From contig SUSW01000018.1 of assembly GCA_015063235.1 (NCBI GenBank), positions 31,231-95,230 on the forward strand: 64,000 nt of DNA, given 5' to 3'. The notes beneath the pieces are model-generated. The model was not told the origin of the DNA and did no database searches. It saw only the letters and a program-made list of their open reading frames with translations. The position numbers and the translations under genes were made by a program. Positions 16,520 through 25,014 of the stretch are shown here, piece after piece (positions within the stretch are counted from its first letter, which is position 1; the number at the start of each line of letters is the position of its first letter). This stretch comes from Thermoplasmata archaeon (GTDB taxonomy: Archaea > Thermoplasmatota > Thermoplasmata > Methanomassiliicoccales > Methanomethylophilaceae).

Positions 16520-17644
16520 ATGAAACCGCACATCACCATCATTATCAAACCCACTCTTTTTTGCAACACCGACTGCAAGCATTGCTACCATATCCCCAAG
16601 GACCGTATCAAAGGCGAGATCTCGTTGGAACGTGTTGAGAAACTCATCAAACTGGCTTCCGAGGAGTATCAAACCGCCTGGTTCATCTGGCATGGCGGCG
16701 AACCGCTGACCATCCCGATGTCGTTCTACAAGGACGTCATCTCCCTTGAGGAGAAATACTTCGGAAAAGACTCCATGAGGTACGGGAACACCATCAATAC
16801 CAACGGTATGTTGCTGAACAGGAGGCTCATGGCCTACTGCAGAGAGAAGAAGATCAACGTCGGAATCTCTTATGAAGGCCCGTACAACTACGTTCTTAGA
16901 GCAGGGGATGTGGAAAAAACCCTCGATACCCTGTCCGCCAAGGATAACAAGTACTCTATATCCGCCACCATCTCGAAGGAAACGGCATCCAAACAGAAGG
17001 AGATATACGAATACTTCAGGGACAGGGCAGTCAGCGTATCGCTGTCTCCGGTTATCGCTGCAGGATGCGGCACATGCTACGTCCCGGACACGGAGGAATT
17101 CGTGAAAGGGAGCATAGAAGCGTTCGATGAATGGCTCTTCGACAACCAGGCCAGGATTCCTCTGATGCCTTTCTACCTCTACATCCAGCATTACCTTGGG
17201 GAACCCGTTCCCTCGGACTGTGCCCACACCTCGTGTCTGACCAAATGGATCTGCATGTACCCGGACGGTTCGCTCTACCCATGCGCCAAGGCATGCCCCA
17301 AGGGATTCCTCATGGGCAACATAGACGATATCGGCTCGATCAGTGATGCCTTCCAATCGGAAGGATTCAGGAACATCCTCGTCGGATCCATAAAGAGGCG
17401 CGAGAAATGCTCCTCATGCGAGATATATCGGTTCTGCAACGGTGGCTGCAGCGTGGATGCATGCTACGAAAACGGCCTGGAGGAGAACGGCGGTGCCTCG
17501 TGCGAAGCGTACAAGCGCATATTCAGACACGTATCTTCGGAGATACAGAAGATCCTGGACGAGAAGCCCAATCTGGATCGTTACAATCCCTTCGTGAAAG
17601 AAGCTGTGATCGGCAAGCTCCTTAATCCGAAAACCATTGCCTGA
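16520..17644 (+). CDS. Radical SAM/SPASM enzyme, candidate peptide maturase
   Basis: A 374-residue radical SAM protein. The [4Fe-4S] motif CNTDCKHC occupies residues 15-22, and WHGGEPL is near 57-63. The C-terminal SPASM region carries CMYPDGSLYPC and the cluster ligands CSSCEIYRFCNGGCSVDAC. It is about the length of anaerobic sulfatase-maturating enzymes and peptide-modifying SPASM enzymes. No sulfatase gene is present, whereas a Cys-rich small protein gene lies directly upstream, so peptide modification (for example thioether formation) is the best guess. It converges with cysK 7 bp away, possibly coincidental. Confidence 0.85.
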   Translation: MKPHITIIIKPTLFCNTDCKHCYHIPKDRIKGEISLERVEKLIKLASEEYQTAWFIWHGGEPLTIPMSFYKDVISLEEKYFGKDSMRYGNTINTNGMLLNRRLMAYCREKKINVGISYEGPYNYVLRAGDVEKTLDTLSAKDNKYSISATISKETASKQKEIYEYFRDRAVSVSLSPVIAAGCGTCYVPDTEEFVKGSIEAFDEWLFDNQARIPLMPFYLYIQHYLGEPVPSDCAHTSCLTKWICMYPDGSLYPCAKACPKGFLMGNIDDIGSISDAFQSEGFRNILVGSIKRREKCSSCEIYRFCNGGCSVDACYENGLEENGGASCEAYKRIFRHVSSEIQKILDEKPNLDRYNPFVKEAVIGKLLNPKTIA

Positions 17645-17651
17645 GCAAGGC

Positions 17652-18557
17652 TCAATCAAATATCCCTGTACTCATGTATTTCTCTCCGCCGTCGGGAAGA
17701 ATTGCAAGGATTGTCTTATCAGGCTCCTTCTCGGCCATACGCAGGGCGGCGAACACCGCGGCCCCCGATGATATTCCGCAGAATATCCCCTCTTTCCTTG
17801 CCATCTCCACGGTCATCCTTATGGCATCGTCGCCTTTCACCGTCTCGACTCCGCCCAACAGTTCCGCATCGAATATGCTCGGAACGAAATTGGCACCAAT
17901 TCCCTGGATCTTGTGAGGTCCTGCCCTACCTTCCGAGACAAGGGGGCTCTCGGCTGGTTCGACACCGATGACCTTGGCCTTGGAACCGGCATCTTTGAAA
18001 GCCATCGCCAGTCCGCAGGCTGTTCCGCCGGTACCGAATCCTGAGAATACGTAATCGACATCGGGCAAATCGCGGAGTATCTCCTTCCCCGTTCCTACAC
18101 GGTGTGCCACAGAATTCATCGGATTGTCAAACTGCCCGCATACCCATCCACCTCTTTCTGCGGCGATCTCATCGGCTTTCTTCAGAGCACCACCCATGCC
18201 TTCAGCCCCCGGGGTGAGGATTACCTCGGCCCCGTATGCACGCATGGACTGAATACGCTCCTTCGACATGGTATCTGGCATGACGATGACGGCATTGTAC
18301 CCGCGTACTGCGGAAATCATTGCTATGGCGATTCCTGTGTTACCTGATGTGGGTTCGACTATCGTCCCGCCCTTCTTGAGAATGCCCTTGGCCTCAGCAG
18401 CATCGATCATCGAGAGTACGGCACGGTCCTTGATGGAACCTCCAGGATTCCCCCTTTCGACCTTTACATAGACCTTTGCCCCGGAAGGAGCGATCTTGTT
18501 CAGACGGACGATGGGTGTCTCCCCGATAGTCTCGGTGATGTCGTTGAAAACTGCCAT
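17652..18557 (-). CDS. cysK: Cysteine synthase (O-acetylserine sulfhydrylase)
   Basis: A 301-residue PLP enzyme of the beta-substitution family making cysteine from O-acetylserine (or a related activated serine) and sulfide. The Schiff-base Lys is K43 in GGSIKDRA, the substrate loop is PTSGNTG near 68-74, and the phosphate-binding GTGGT is near 176. Length matches CysK, without a CBS domain, so it is not cystathionine beta-synthase. Box A (TTTGAAATACG) lies about 27 bp before the ATG. Monocistronic. Confidence 0.93.
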   Translation of the reverse strand: MAVFNDITETIGETPIVRLNKIAPSGAKVYVKVERGNPGGSIKDRAVLSMIDAAEAKGILKKGGTIVEPTSGNTGIAIAMISAVRGYNAVIVMPDTMSKERIQSMRAYGAEVILTPGAEGMGGALKKADEIAAERGGWVCGQFDNPMNSVAHRVGTGKEILRDLPDVDYVFSGFGTGGTACGLAMAFKDAGSKAKVIGVEPAESPLVSEGRAGPHKIQGIGANFVPSIFDAELLGGVETVKGDDAIRMTVEMARKEGIFCGISSGAAVFAALRMAEKEPDKTILAILPDGGEKYMSTGIFD

Positions 18558-18628
18558 ACGCCGAGAACTGATACAGCGTATTTCAAACTTAACGTAACTC
18601 TTAATAACAGATTATATTTCCAACTGCC

Positions 18629-20011
18629 ATGGAATACTCGACGAAGGAGGTGAAAGCCGTGATGTGGGCATGCTACATCTCTGCATTCATCACCCCGCTT
18701 CTGAGTACCATGATGAACCTCTCCCTTGTCAACATGGGAGAGGACTTCGATGTCGGTTCACATAATCTTGCATATGTCAACTCGTCATTCCTTCTCGCCT
18801 CAGTCATCTTCATGGTGCCGCTGGCAAAGAGGATGGACATCATTGGGAAGAAGAAGATGTTCATCGTATGCCTTCTGGTGATCTCAGTAGGATGCATAAT
18901 AGGCTGTCTGGCGCCCTCTTTCTGGATCGTTATCCTGGGCAGAGCGGTGATTGGATGCGGTGCGTCAGGACTCGCTACAGTTGGAATGTCCATGCTGACC
19001 GATGTGACACCTTTAGACAGAAGAGGAAGAGCATTAGGGTACATGACTATGTGCGTATACCTGGGCCTCTCCCTGGGGCCCGCGATCGGCGGTATCCTTA
19101 ACGACGCCATAGGCTGGAGACTCCTTTTCCTGATCGTACTCCCGCTGGCATTCATATCCATATTCATCATAGTAAGGGGATTCAAGGGTGAGATCGCCAA
19201 TGATGCAGGAGGTGAATTCGATGTGAAAGGCTCCATCGTCTACGGTACGGCCATCCTGCTGACGATGGGAGGAATAATGAACCTTCCGCAGACATGGGCG
19301 TTCATATCCGCGGCTGCAGGGATCATACTTCTCTTCCTGTTCGTCTACATGCAGATCCATAACCCCCACTGCCTGTTGGAGATGAGGTTGTTCAAGAACC
19401 GTACATTCGCGGGATCATCCGTAGCTACGTTCATGAACTACGCATCATCGTATTGCTTATCGTTCTTCATGGCCCTGTACCTGCAGAGCATCGGAAACCT
19501 AAGCGCTACGGAGGCAGGACTGATGATGATCATACAGCCTGCTGTCCAATGCATGTTCTCGCCTACATTCGGAAGACTTACGGACAGGATCGAGAACAAG
19601 ATCCTGCTGCCCACAGTCGGAATGGCGATCACCGCCATAGGTGTATTATCTATAGTCTTCTACGATGTGGATACTCCTCTGTACTTTGTGGCTGCCACCA
19701 TGGTATTGATAGGTTTCGGATTCGCGATGTTCTCGGCCCCGAACACCTTTGTCATCATGTCGTCAGTACCTCAGGAATACTCCGGCGAGGCATCGGGAGT
19801 GGTGTCTGTGATGAGGCAGAGCGGTATGATGGTGAGTATGGGAATCGCCATGGTCTTTACCTCCACCATAATGGGTTCCACCGACAATCTAGGGCCCGAC
19901 ACGTACGATCTCTTCATACAGGTCATGAGATATTCGTTCATAACCTGCTTCATAATGTGCGTTATAGGTACGATAACCTCTGCATTTAGAGGAAAGCCTA
20001 AAAATTTTTAA
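18629..20011 (+). CDS. MFS drug-efflux-type transporter (DHA2-like)
   Basis: A 460-residue major facilitator with about 14 predicted helices. Motif A-like RMDIIGKKK follows helix 2 and DVTPLDRRGRALG is in the 4-5 loop; GPAIGG marks motif C of antiporters near residue 150. It is predicted to extrude drugs or metabolites by proton antiport; substrate unknown. A box A TTAATAAC is about 27 bp upstream. The short AT-rich gap to the CDF gene contains a small stem-loop (ACTTGT/ACAAGT around AGAAA). Confidence 0.88.
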   Translation: MEYSTKEVKAVMWACYISAFITPLLSTMMNLSLVNMGEDFDVGSHNLAYVNSSFLLASVIFMVPLAKRMDIIGKKKMFIVCLLVISVGCIIGCLAPSFWIVILGRAVIGCGASGLATVGMSMLTDVTPLDRRGRALGYMTMCVYLGLSLGPAIGGILNDAIGWRLLFLIVLPLAFISIFIIVRGFKGEIANDAGGEFDVKGSIVYGTAILLTMGGIMNLPQTWAFISAAAGIILLFLFVYMQIHNPHCLLEMRLFKNRTFAGSSVATFMNYASSYCLSFFMALYLQSIGNLSATEAGLMMIIQPAVQCMFSPTFGRLTDRIENKILLPTVGMAITAIGVLSIVFYDVDTPLYFVAATMVLIGFGFAMFSAPNTFVIMSSVPQEYSGEASGVVSVMRQSGMMVSMGIAMVFTSTIMGSTDNLGPDTYDLFIQVMRYSFITCFIMCVIGTITSAFRGKPKNF

Positions 20012-20016
20012 ATACA

Positions 20017-20033
20017 ACTTGTAGAAAACAAGT
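20017..20033 (+). terminator. Small stem-loop after the MFS gene
   Basis: ACTTGT AGAAA ACAAGT, directly after a T/A-rich stretch that contains the stop codon. Weak stem; terminator role uncertain. Confidence 0.35.
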
Positions 20034-20064
20034 CCTTTATACCTAAATTCACATTATTTCCCTC

Positions 20065-21105
20065 ATGGATGATGCTGCTAAGAGCAACTTCGAATATCAA
20101 AAGATAATCGCTGCAGTCGGCCTCATCCTGATGATCATCAAATTCGTCGCTTATTACCTGACCGGCTCTGTCGCCATCCTCACCGATGCCCTCGAATCCA
20201 TAGTCAATGTGGTAGCGGGCTTCGTCGGACTGTATGCGCTGTATCTCAGCGCCCAGCCTCCGGACAGGTCGCATCCGTTCGGTCACGGGAAGATCGAGAA
20301 CGTATCTGCAACCATAGAAGGCACTATGATAACGGTCGCAGGGGCCATAATCATCTTTGAATCGATCATGTCCTTCCTCAATCCCGGCGAGATCAAGCAG
20401 CTGGACATCGGTCTGGCCATAGTCGCTTTCGCCGCAGTTGTCAATTTCATCGTCGGAAGGAGGGCCATAAGCAAGGGTAAGAAGACCCGTTCTCCTGCAC
20501 TGGTAGCGAGCGGGAAACACCTCTGCTCTGACACGTATTCTTCGGTCGGGATCATCCTGGGCCTATTCGTCGTCTACATAGCGATGGCCATGGGATACGA
20601 CGCAGCCTGGCTTGACTCATCCATTGCGATAATATTCGGAGTCATAATAGGATACACGGGGCTCAAGGTAATCAAACAAAGCATAGACGATTCCATGGAT
20701 AGGACGGACGAGGATCTGATGAAAGGCATAACAGAAGTCCTCAACGCATTCAGACATGATGATTGGATCGACATCTACGGCGTAAGGGCCATCAAGTACG
20801 GCCCCAACCTTTTTATCGATATGCATATCGTATTCCCTATGGATCAGCCCATCGTCCACACCTTCGAGGAGGAGATGCAGCTGAAGGAGGCATTCGAATG
20901 GAAATACGGACTGTCTTCACAGATATCCATGACGCCCGTGCCCTGCAACCAGATGTTCTGCAGATACTGTGACAGGAACTGCTTCAACAGGGTCGATGAG
21001 TTCGAGATACATCTCAAATGGACACCTGAAACCATCATGACCAAGGATATGCATCTTCCGCCCAGAGTGATTTCCATCGACGGTTCTATAAACAAGGATG
21101 ACTGA
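20065..21105 (+). CDS. Cation diffusion facilitator (CDF) transporter
   Basis: A 346-residue CDF protein with six predicted helices in residues 10-215. The metal-site pattern is in helix 2 (TDALESIVNV, D..E/S type) and helix 5 (HLCSDTYSS, H..SD). The usual cytoplasmic ferredoxin-like domain follows to about 290. An extra Cys-rich tail (CNQMFCRYCDRNCF, about 296-309) is unusual and may bind metal. It probably exports Zn, Mn or Fe by proton antiport. The Asp in place of some canonical His residues hints at Mn/Fe rather than Zn; this is inference. Confidence 0.9.
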   Translation: MDDAAKSNFEYQKIIAAVGLILMIIKFVAYYLTGSVAILTDALESIVNVVAGFVGLYALYLSAQPPDRSHPFGHGKIENVSATIEGTMITVAGAIIIFESIMSFLNPGEIKQLDIGLAIVAFAAVVNFIVGRRAISKGKKTRSPALVASGKHLCSDTYSSVGIILGLFVVYIAMAMGYDAAWLDSSIAIIFGVIIGYTGLKVIKQSIDDSMDRTDEDLMKGITEVLNAFRHDDWIDIYGVRAIKYGPNLFIDMHIVFPMDQPIVHTFEEEMQLKEAFEWKYGLSSQISMTPVPCNQMFCRYCDRNCFNRVDEFEIHLKWTPETIMTKDMHLPPRVISIDGSINKDD

Positions 21106-21114
21106 TTCCCAGAC

Positions 21115-21693
21115 ATGGCACAGGACATTCCGGCAGAGATCTCGGCGGTCAATCTGAATGATTGGTACGATTCCCTCAACGACATCAACAAGGTCAAAGT
21201 GAAGAGATACCTGAACTGCATAGATACGACATCCGCGCAGAATTTCCTTGTCGACCTTATGAGACGCTCCAGCGAGGATCATAACTACAAGCTCTCGGCC
21301 CTCGCAGGAGAATATGCACTGTCCCACGACCTCCCGGATTACGACAGATTCATGGTCACCGAAGCATACATCGACGGTCTGTTCGGAGCAGAGAGCTATG
21401 AGGAGATGAAGGTGCAGTGCTGCAATAACCTCGACCTCTTCCCAGCGATCAGAGACCGCTTCCTGGAGGAGAACGGCGGAGAACTTCCCAAGACCATCTA
21501 CTGCCGCAACAGGCTCATAGATGTACTGGTGGGTGTGGAATCAGACTACGATACAGCCTTCGAAACCCTGGACGAGTTTGTCAGGATCGGTATCCTGTCC
21601 GAGGACGAACTGAACTACAGGAAGCAGAGCCTGAAGATTCACAGGATGCAGAAGACCTTCGATAACGTTTTCATGTACCGTCCGAAGGAATGA
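21115..21693 (+). CDS. Hypothetical all-helical protein
   Basis: A 192-residue protein, predicted mainly helical and soluble, beginning MAQDIPAEISAVNLNDWYDSL. I do not recognise it. It starts 9 bp after the CDF gene, so it may be co-transcribed. Its last 23 bp overlap the 3' end of the opposite-strand CutA-like gene, if that gene is read through its internal UAG. Confidence 0.6.
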   Translation: MAQDIPAEISAVNLNDWYDSLNDINKVKVKRYLNCIDTTSAQNFLVDLMRRSSEDHNYKLSALAGEYALSHDLPDYDRFMVTEAYIDGLFGAESYEEMKVQCCNNLDLFPAIRDRFLEENGGELPKTIYCRNRLIDVLVGVESDYDTAFETLDEFVRIGILSEDELNYRKQSLKIHRMQKTFDNVFMYRPKE

Positions 21694-22027
21694 GATCCTT
21701 CCAGGGCAGCATGGGTATCACGTCTATGGCAGGCTCCTCGTAAGGATGTTCTCTGGCGATCACCGATACCACGGATTCCAGATCCTACAATCTGACCGCG
21801 AACTCGAGTCTGATCTCATCGGCAACGGATATCTCGCCGATCCTGCCGTCATACGGATCCGCGCCCTCGAGAGGCCTCCAGGTCCCTTTCACACGCCAGT
21901 AGGAGAACGTACGGTCGTATTTCGGATAGACCGGACTCATAGAACCGTTGATGGCATCCATCAAACGCTCCAGGAATTCTTCGGGGACGTTGACCCCGAC
22001 CTTGTAGACTTCAGCGGGTTGCGTCAT
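21671..22027 (-). CDS. Nif3-associated/CutA-like domain protein read through an in-frame UAG
   Basis: The frame encodes 80 residues, then TAG at 21785-21787, then 37 more codons to a TGA, giving 118 residues. The two halves together make the complete YqfO/Nif3-insert, CutA-like domain. Before the UAG come YKVGVNVPEEFLERL, YDRTFSYW, GTWRPLEGADPY and EIRLEFAVRL. After it comes DLESVVSVIAREHPYEEPAIDVIPM, the family's hallmark ending. Nothing else in the gene is damaged. In Pyl-encoding archaea UAG can be translated as pyrrolysine; here the residue would fall at the start of the last helix, a position normally polar in the family. The ATG overlaps the PHP gene's stop region by 17 bp (ABCE1-PHP-this operon). 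The alternative is simple truncation at residue 80. Confidence 0.75.
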
Positions 22028-22955
22028 ATTCAGCTATGATCCTCTCGACCTCTGCCATGCGCTCCGGTATCTTCCTGTCATACTTCCTTGCCCCAATCGC
22101 AAGATATTGGGTGCTGAGGACGGTTGCCAGCCCGCTCATCCATGGCGTAGCATAGGCCAGTGCGGCAAATATGCCTGTAACTTTCTTGAGGTCGTTAACA
22201 CTCAGGATCTTCTCGATGAGATGATCGTTCTCCACCGGTTCGAGCTTACCGCGGAGGGCCTTGTACATCAGTTTGGCCCCTCCGAGTGCGACCTCGACGC
22301 TCCATTGGACCTGTCCGAGAACTGGTGCAGGTACACCTGCGGCCTTCGTGGTCCTGTTCAGAATTGATTTCCTGAGATCCTCGGCAGTTGTTCCCTCGAA
22401 CTCGGTCCAGTTGTATCCCGATGTGTATACCGAATGCGCATCGGATCCGGACATCTCGGCCCATCTCCCGGGATACCTATCCATCACCAGCTTGGCGAAC
22501 TTGTTGGAATACTTGTCGGGATGGCCTCCGTTAATAGTCTCGAAACCGTCTATATCCAATGTGAGGATCTGTTCCTTTAGACCGAAGACGTGATAGCTGA
22601 ACGGATGGGGTGCGATGACGAGACCGTCCTGCGAACGTATGATGTCGATAGTCTCCTCAATTGGCAGATTATCAGGTACCCTCTCGTTCAGGAACAGTCC
22701 GATGACCTCTCCGTCAGCGGTGGTGACCTCCTCCCCTACGATGACTTCGATGTCGTCGTACTTCTTCGCGTATTCCTGTGCAATGAATGCGGCGCAAGTC
22801 TCGTCGTGATCCGTGATGGCGATCACATCCATCCCGTTCTTCCTTCCCTTCTCGACCTGCATGGCAGGCGAGCATACCGACTCAGGGAACTTCATTACCC
22901 CGAGCCTGCTGAATCCTGAATACTGAGTGTGCAGATGTGTGTCCGCTTTTCCCAT
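22011..22955 (-). CDS. PHP-domain metal-dependent phosphoesterase-like protein
   Basis: About 314 residues. The PHP metal-site motifs are visible: DTHLHTQYS at the start, AITDHDE near 40-46, GEEVTT near 70, APHPFSY near 117 and GSDAH near 172. A C-terminal ~100-residue helical extension has no recognised domain. The family hydrolyses phosphoesters or nucleotides. The start MGKADTHLHT is chosen because GGGGGG lies just upstream; earlier Met codons lack spacing. Second gene of the ABCE1 operon, 22 bp after ABCE1's stop. Confidence 0.8.
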   Translation of the reverse strand: MGKADTHLHTQYSGFSRLGVMKFPESVCSPAMQVEKGRKNGMDVIAITDHDETCAAFIAQEYAKKYDDIEVIVGEEVTTADGEVIGLFLNERVPDNLPIEETIDIIRSQDGLVIAPHPFSYHVFGLKEQILTLDIDGFETINGGHPDKYSNKFAKLVMDRYPGRWAEMSGSDAHSVYTSGYNWTEFEGTTAEDLRKSILNRTTKAAGVPAPVLGQVQWSVEVALGGAKLMYKALRGKLEPVENDHLIEKILSVNDLKKVTGIFAALAYATPWMSGLATVLSTQYLAIGARKYDRKIPERMAEVERIIAEYDATR

Positions 22956-22977
22956 GTTTACCCCCCTTTTCATTAAT

Positions 22978-24768
22978 TCATTGGTTCGTCTGCTGCAGCA
23001 CATCCGAATAGTAGTATTCCCCTTTAGATTTCTGTTCCCTGTCCAGTCTGGACTCGGGTTTGTTGATCCTGGGACGGTGGGAATCCGCGTCCCTTCTGAA
23101 TGTTATGTCCACTGCCTCGAGGAATCTATTCATTCCCTCGCGCATGTCGAACGGTCCGTCACCGACACCGTGGTGACCGGGATCCCCTCCGAACACCATC
23201 ATGGAATCCGAGACCATGTCAAGGAAATAGATGTCGTGGTCGACGATCATTCCACTGCGTCCGGTCTTCTCCATCATCCTCCTGATGGTCTTCGCGGCGT
23301 TCATCCTCTGGTTCGAATCGAGATATGCCGAAGGCTCGTCAAAGAGATACATGTCCGCTTCCGTGGCGAGGCACATGGTTATGGCGACACGCTGAAGCTC
23401 TCCGCCCGAGAGGTTCTTCACCTGCTTGTCCATGAGGTGCTTGATGGCCAGAGGCTCCAATACCTCTCCCGTGAAGAAGCTGGTAGTGACCGTGTCGTAG
23501 TATTTCATGAACAGCAGATCCTGCACGGTCCCGTCGAAATCCGCTGAGATGTACTGCGGCTTGTATGCGACCTTGACCTTGTTGTCCATCTCTCCTGAAT
23601 CAGCCTCGATGGCACCGGCTAGCATCTTGACGAACGTCGTCTTTCCTGTCGCATTAGGTCCGACGATACCGACGGATTCTCCGATCTTCACGGCCCCTCC
23701 GGTGATGTCCAGTTTGAATTCGCCGAAGTCCTTCTTGAGGTTCCTGAACGATATGATGTCTGCAGTCTGCCAGTCCGCCCTGGGGGGTGATGCCTCGAAC
23801 TCGATGGGCCTGTCCCTGAACCTGATGTTCTCCTCGGGAAGGTAACCGTCCAGATAGACATTGATGGCGGTCCTGACCTGCCTTGCCATGGTGAATACTC
23901 CGTATGCACCCTCTGTACCGTATACGACATTGACGTTATCCGCAAGGAAATCAAGGATGGCCAGATCGTGCTCGATGACCATTACCTGCTTCTCTGCGCT
24001 CAGAGCCTTGATGAGCCTGGCCATCTTGACCCTCTGATAAATGTCTAGATAGGATGTCGGCTCGTCAAAGAAATAGACGTCTGCATCCTTCATCATCGTG
24101 GCCGCCATGGCCAGACGCTGAAGCTCTCCTCCGGATAGCTTGGACAGTTCCCTGTCCAGGACCTCTGTGAGGTCGAACATCTCCGCGGCCTCGTCTATGG
24201 TCATGCGCTCCTGGACTTTGGAGAGCAGATCTCTGACGACTCCGTTGGATGCCTTGGGAAGAAGGTCGACGTACTGGGGCTTGATCGCGGTCTTGATGTT
24301 GCCTTCGTAAACGTTCTTGAGGAACTCATGGAGCTCGGTACCCGCGAAGTGCTTCAGCACCTCTTCCTTGGACGGGGGGTTCTCATAGTTACCAAGGTTG
24401 GGAATCTCGGCTCCGGAGAGCATCTTGATGGCTGTCGACTTTCCGATACCGTTGGGTCCCAGGATACCTGTGACCAGGCCCTTCTTGGGAACGGGGAGCC
24501 TGTAAAGGCGGAAGCTGTTCTCGCCGTACTGATGGATCATCTGCTCCTTCAGCTCATCGGCGAGACCGATGATCTTGATGGCATCGAACGAACATTTGTT
24601 CACACATATACCGCATCCCTGACATAATCCCTCGGAGATGACTGGCTTTCCCCTTTCGCCGAAGGTAACGCATTCCACACCTGTTCTGTTGAGTGGGCAG
24701 AACTTCTCACATTCGTGATTGCACTTCCTGTTCTGACATCTGTCCACTAGGACCGCTGCTATCCGCAT
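22978..24768 (-). CDS. Ribosome recycling ATPase ABCE1 (RNase L inhibitor homologue)
   Basis: A 596-residue ABCE1/Rli1 protein, universal in archaea. The N-terminus carries two ferredoxin-type [4Fe-4S] motifs (C-x4-C-x3-C-x3-C near 10-25 and CQGCGICVNKC near 48-58). Two ABC domains follow: Walker A GPNGIGKST near 108 with signature LSGGELQRL near 215, then GPNATGKTT near 370 with LSGGELQRV near 455. It splits post-termination ribosomes after stop-codon recognition by aRF1. Strong box A (CATATTTATATTATC on the minus strand) lies before the ATG. Confidence 0.96.
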   Translation of the reverse strand: MRIAAVLVDRCQNRKCNHECEKFCPLNRTGVECVTFGERGKPVISEGLCQGCGICVNKCSFDAIKIIGLADELKEQMIHQYGENSFRLYRLPVPKKGLVTGILGPNGIGKSTAIKMLSGAEIPNLGNYENPPSKEEVLKHFAGTELHEFLKNVYEGNIKTAIKPQYVDLLPKASNGVVRDLLSKVQERMTIDEAAEMFDLTEVLDRELSKLSGGELQRLAMAATMMKDADVYFFDEPTSYLDIYQRVKMARLIKALSAEKQVMVIEHDLAILDFLADNVNVVYGTEGAYGVFTMARQVRTAINVYLDGYLPEENIRFRDRPIEFEASPPRADWQTADIISFRNLKKDFGEFKLDITGGAVKIGESVGIVGPNATGKTTFVKMLAGAIEADSGEMDNKVKVAYKPQYISADFDGTVQDLLFMKYYDTVTTSFFTGEVLEPLAIKHLMDKQVKNLSGGELQRVAITMCLATEADMYLFDEPSAYLDSNQRMNAAKTIRRMMEKTGRSGMIVDHDIYFLDMVSDSMMVFGGDPGHHGVGDGPFDMREGMNRFLEAVDITFRRDADSHRPRINKPESRLDREQKSKGEYYYSDVLQQTNQ

Positions 24769-25014
24769 GGATTGCCCGAATCTATGATAATATAAATATG
24801 GTGGTAGAGAAGGATAGTCCCGATGCGCAGCCGCATCTGGTGGAAAAAGTCAATGTGTCCGATTCTTTACATCAAATGTTCCAGATGATACATTATTTTG
24901 CGCCATGTTTATATATTTGTTTATATACCTACGAAATTCGCAACCAGAAAATAAATGGTCTGTGAAATTCAGAAATTCAGAGATTTATTATACAGAGCGG
25001 AGATGGAGAGTCTT

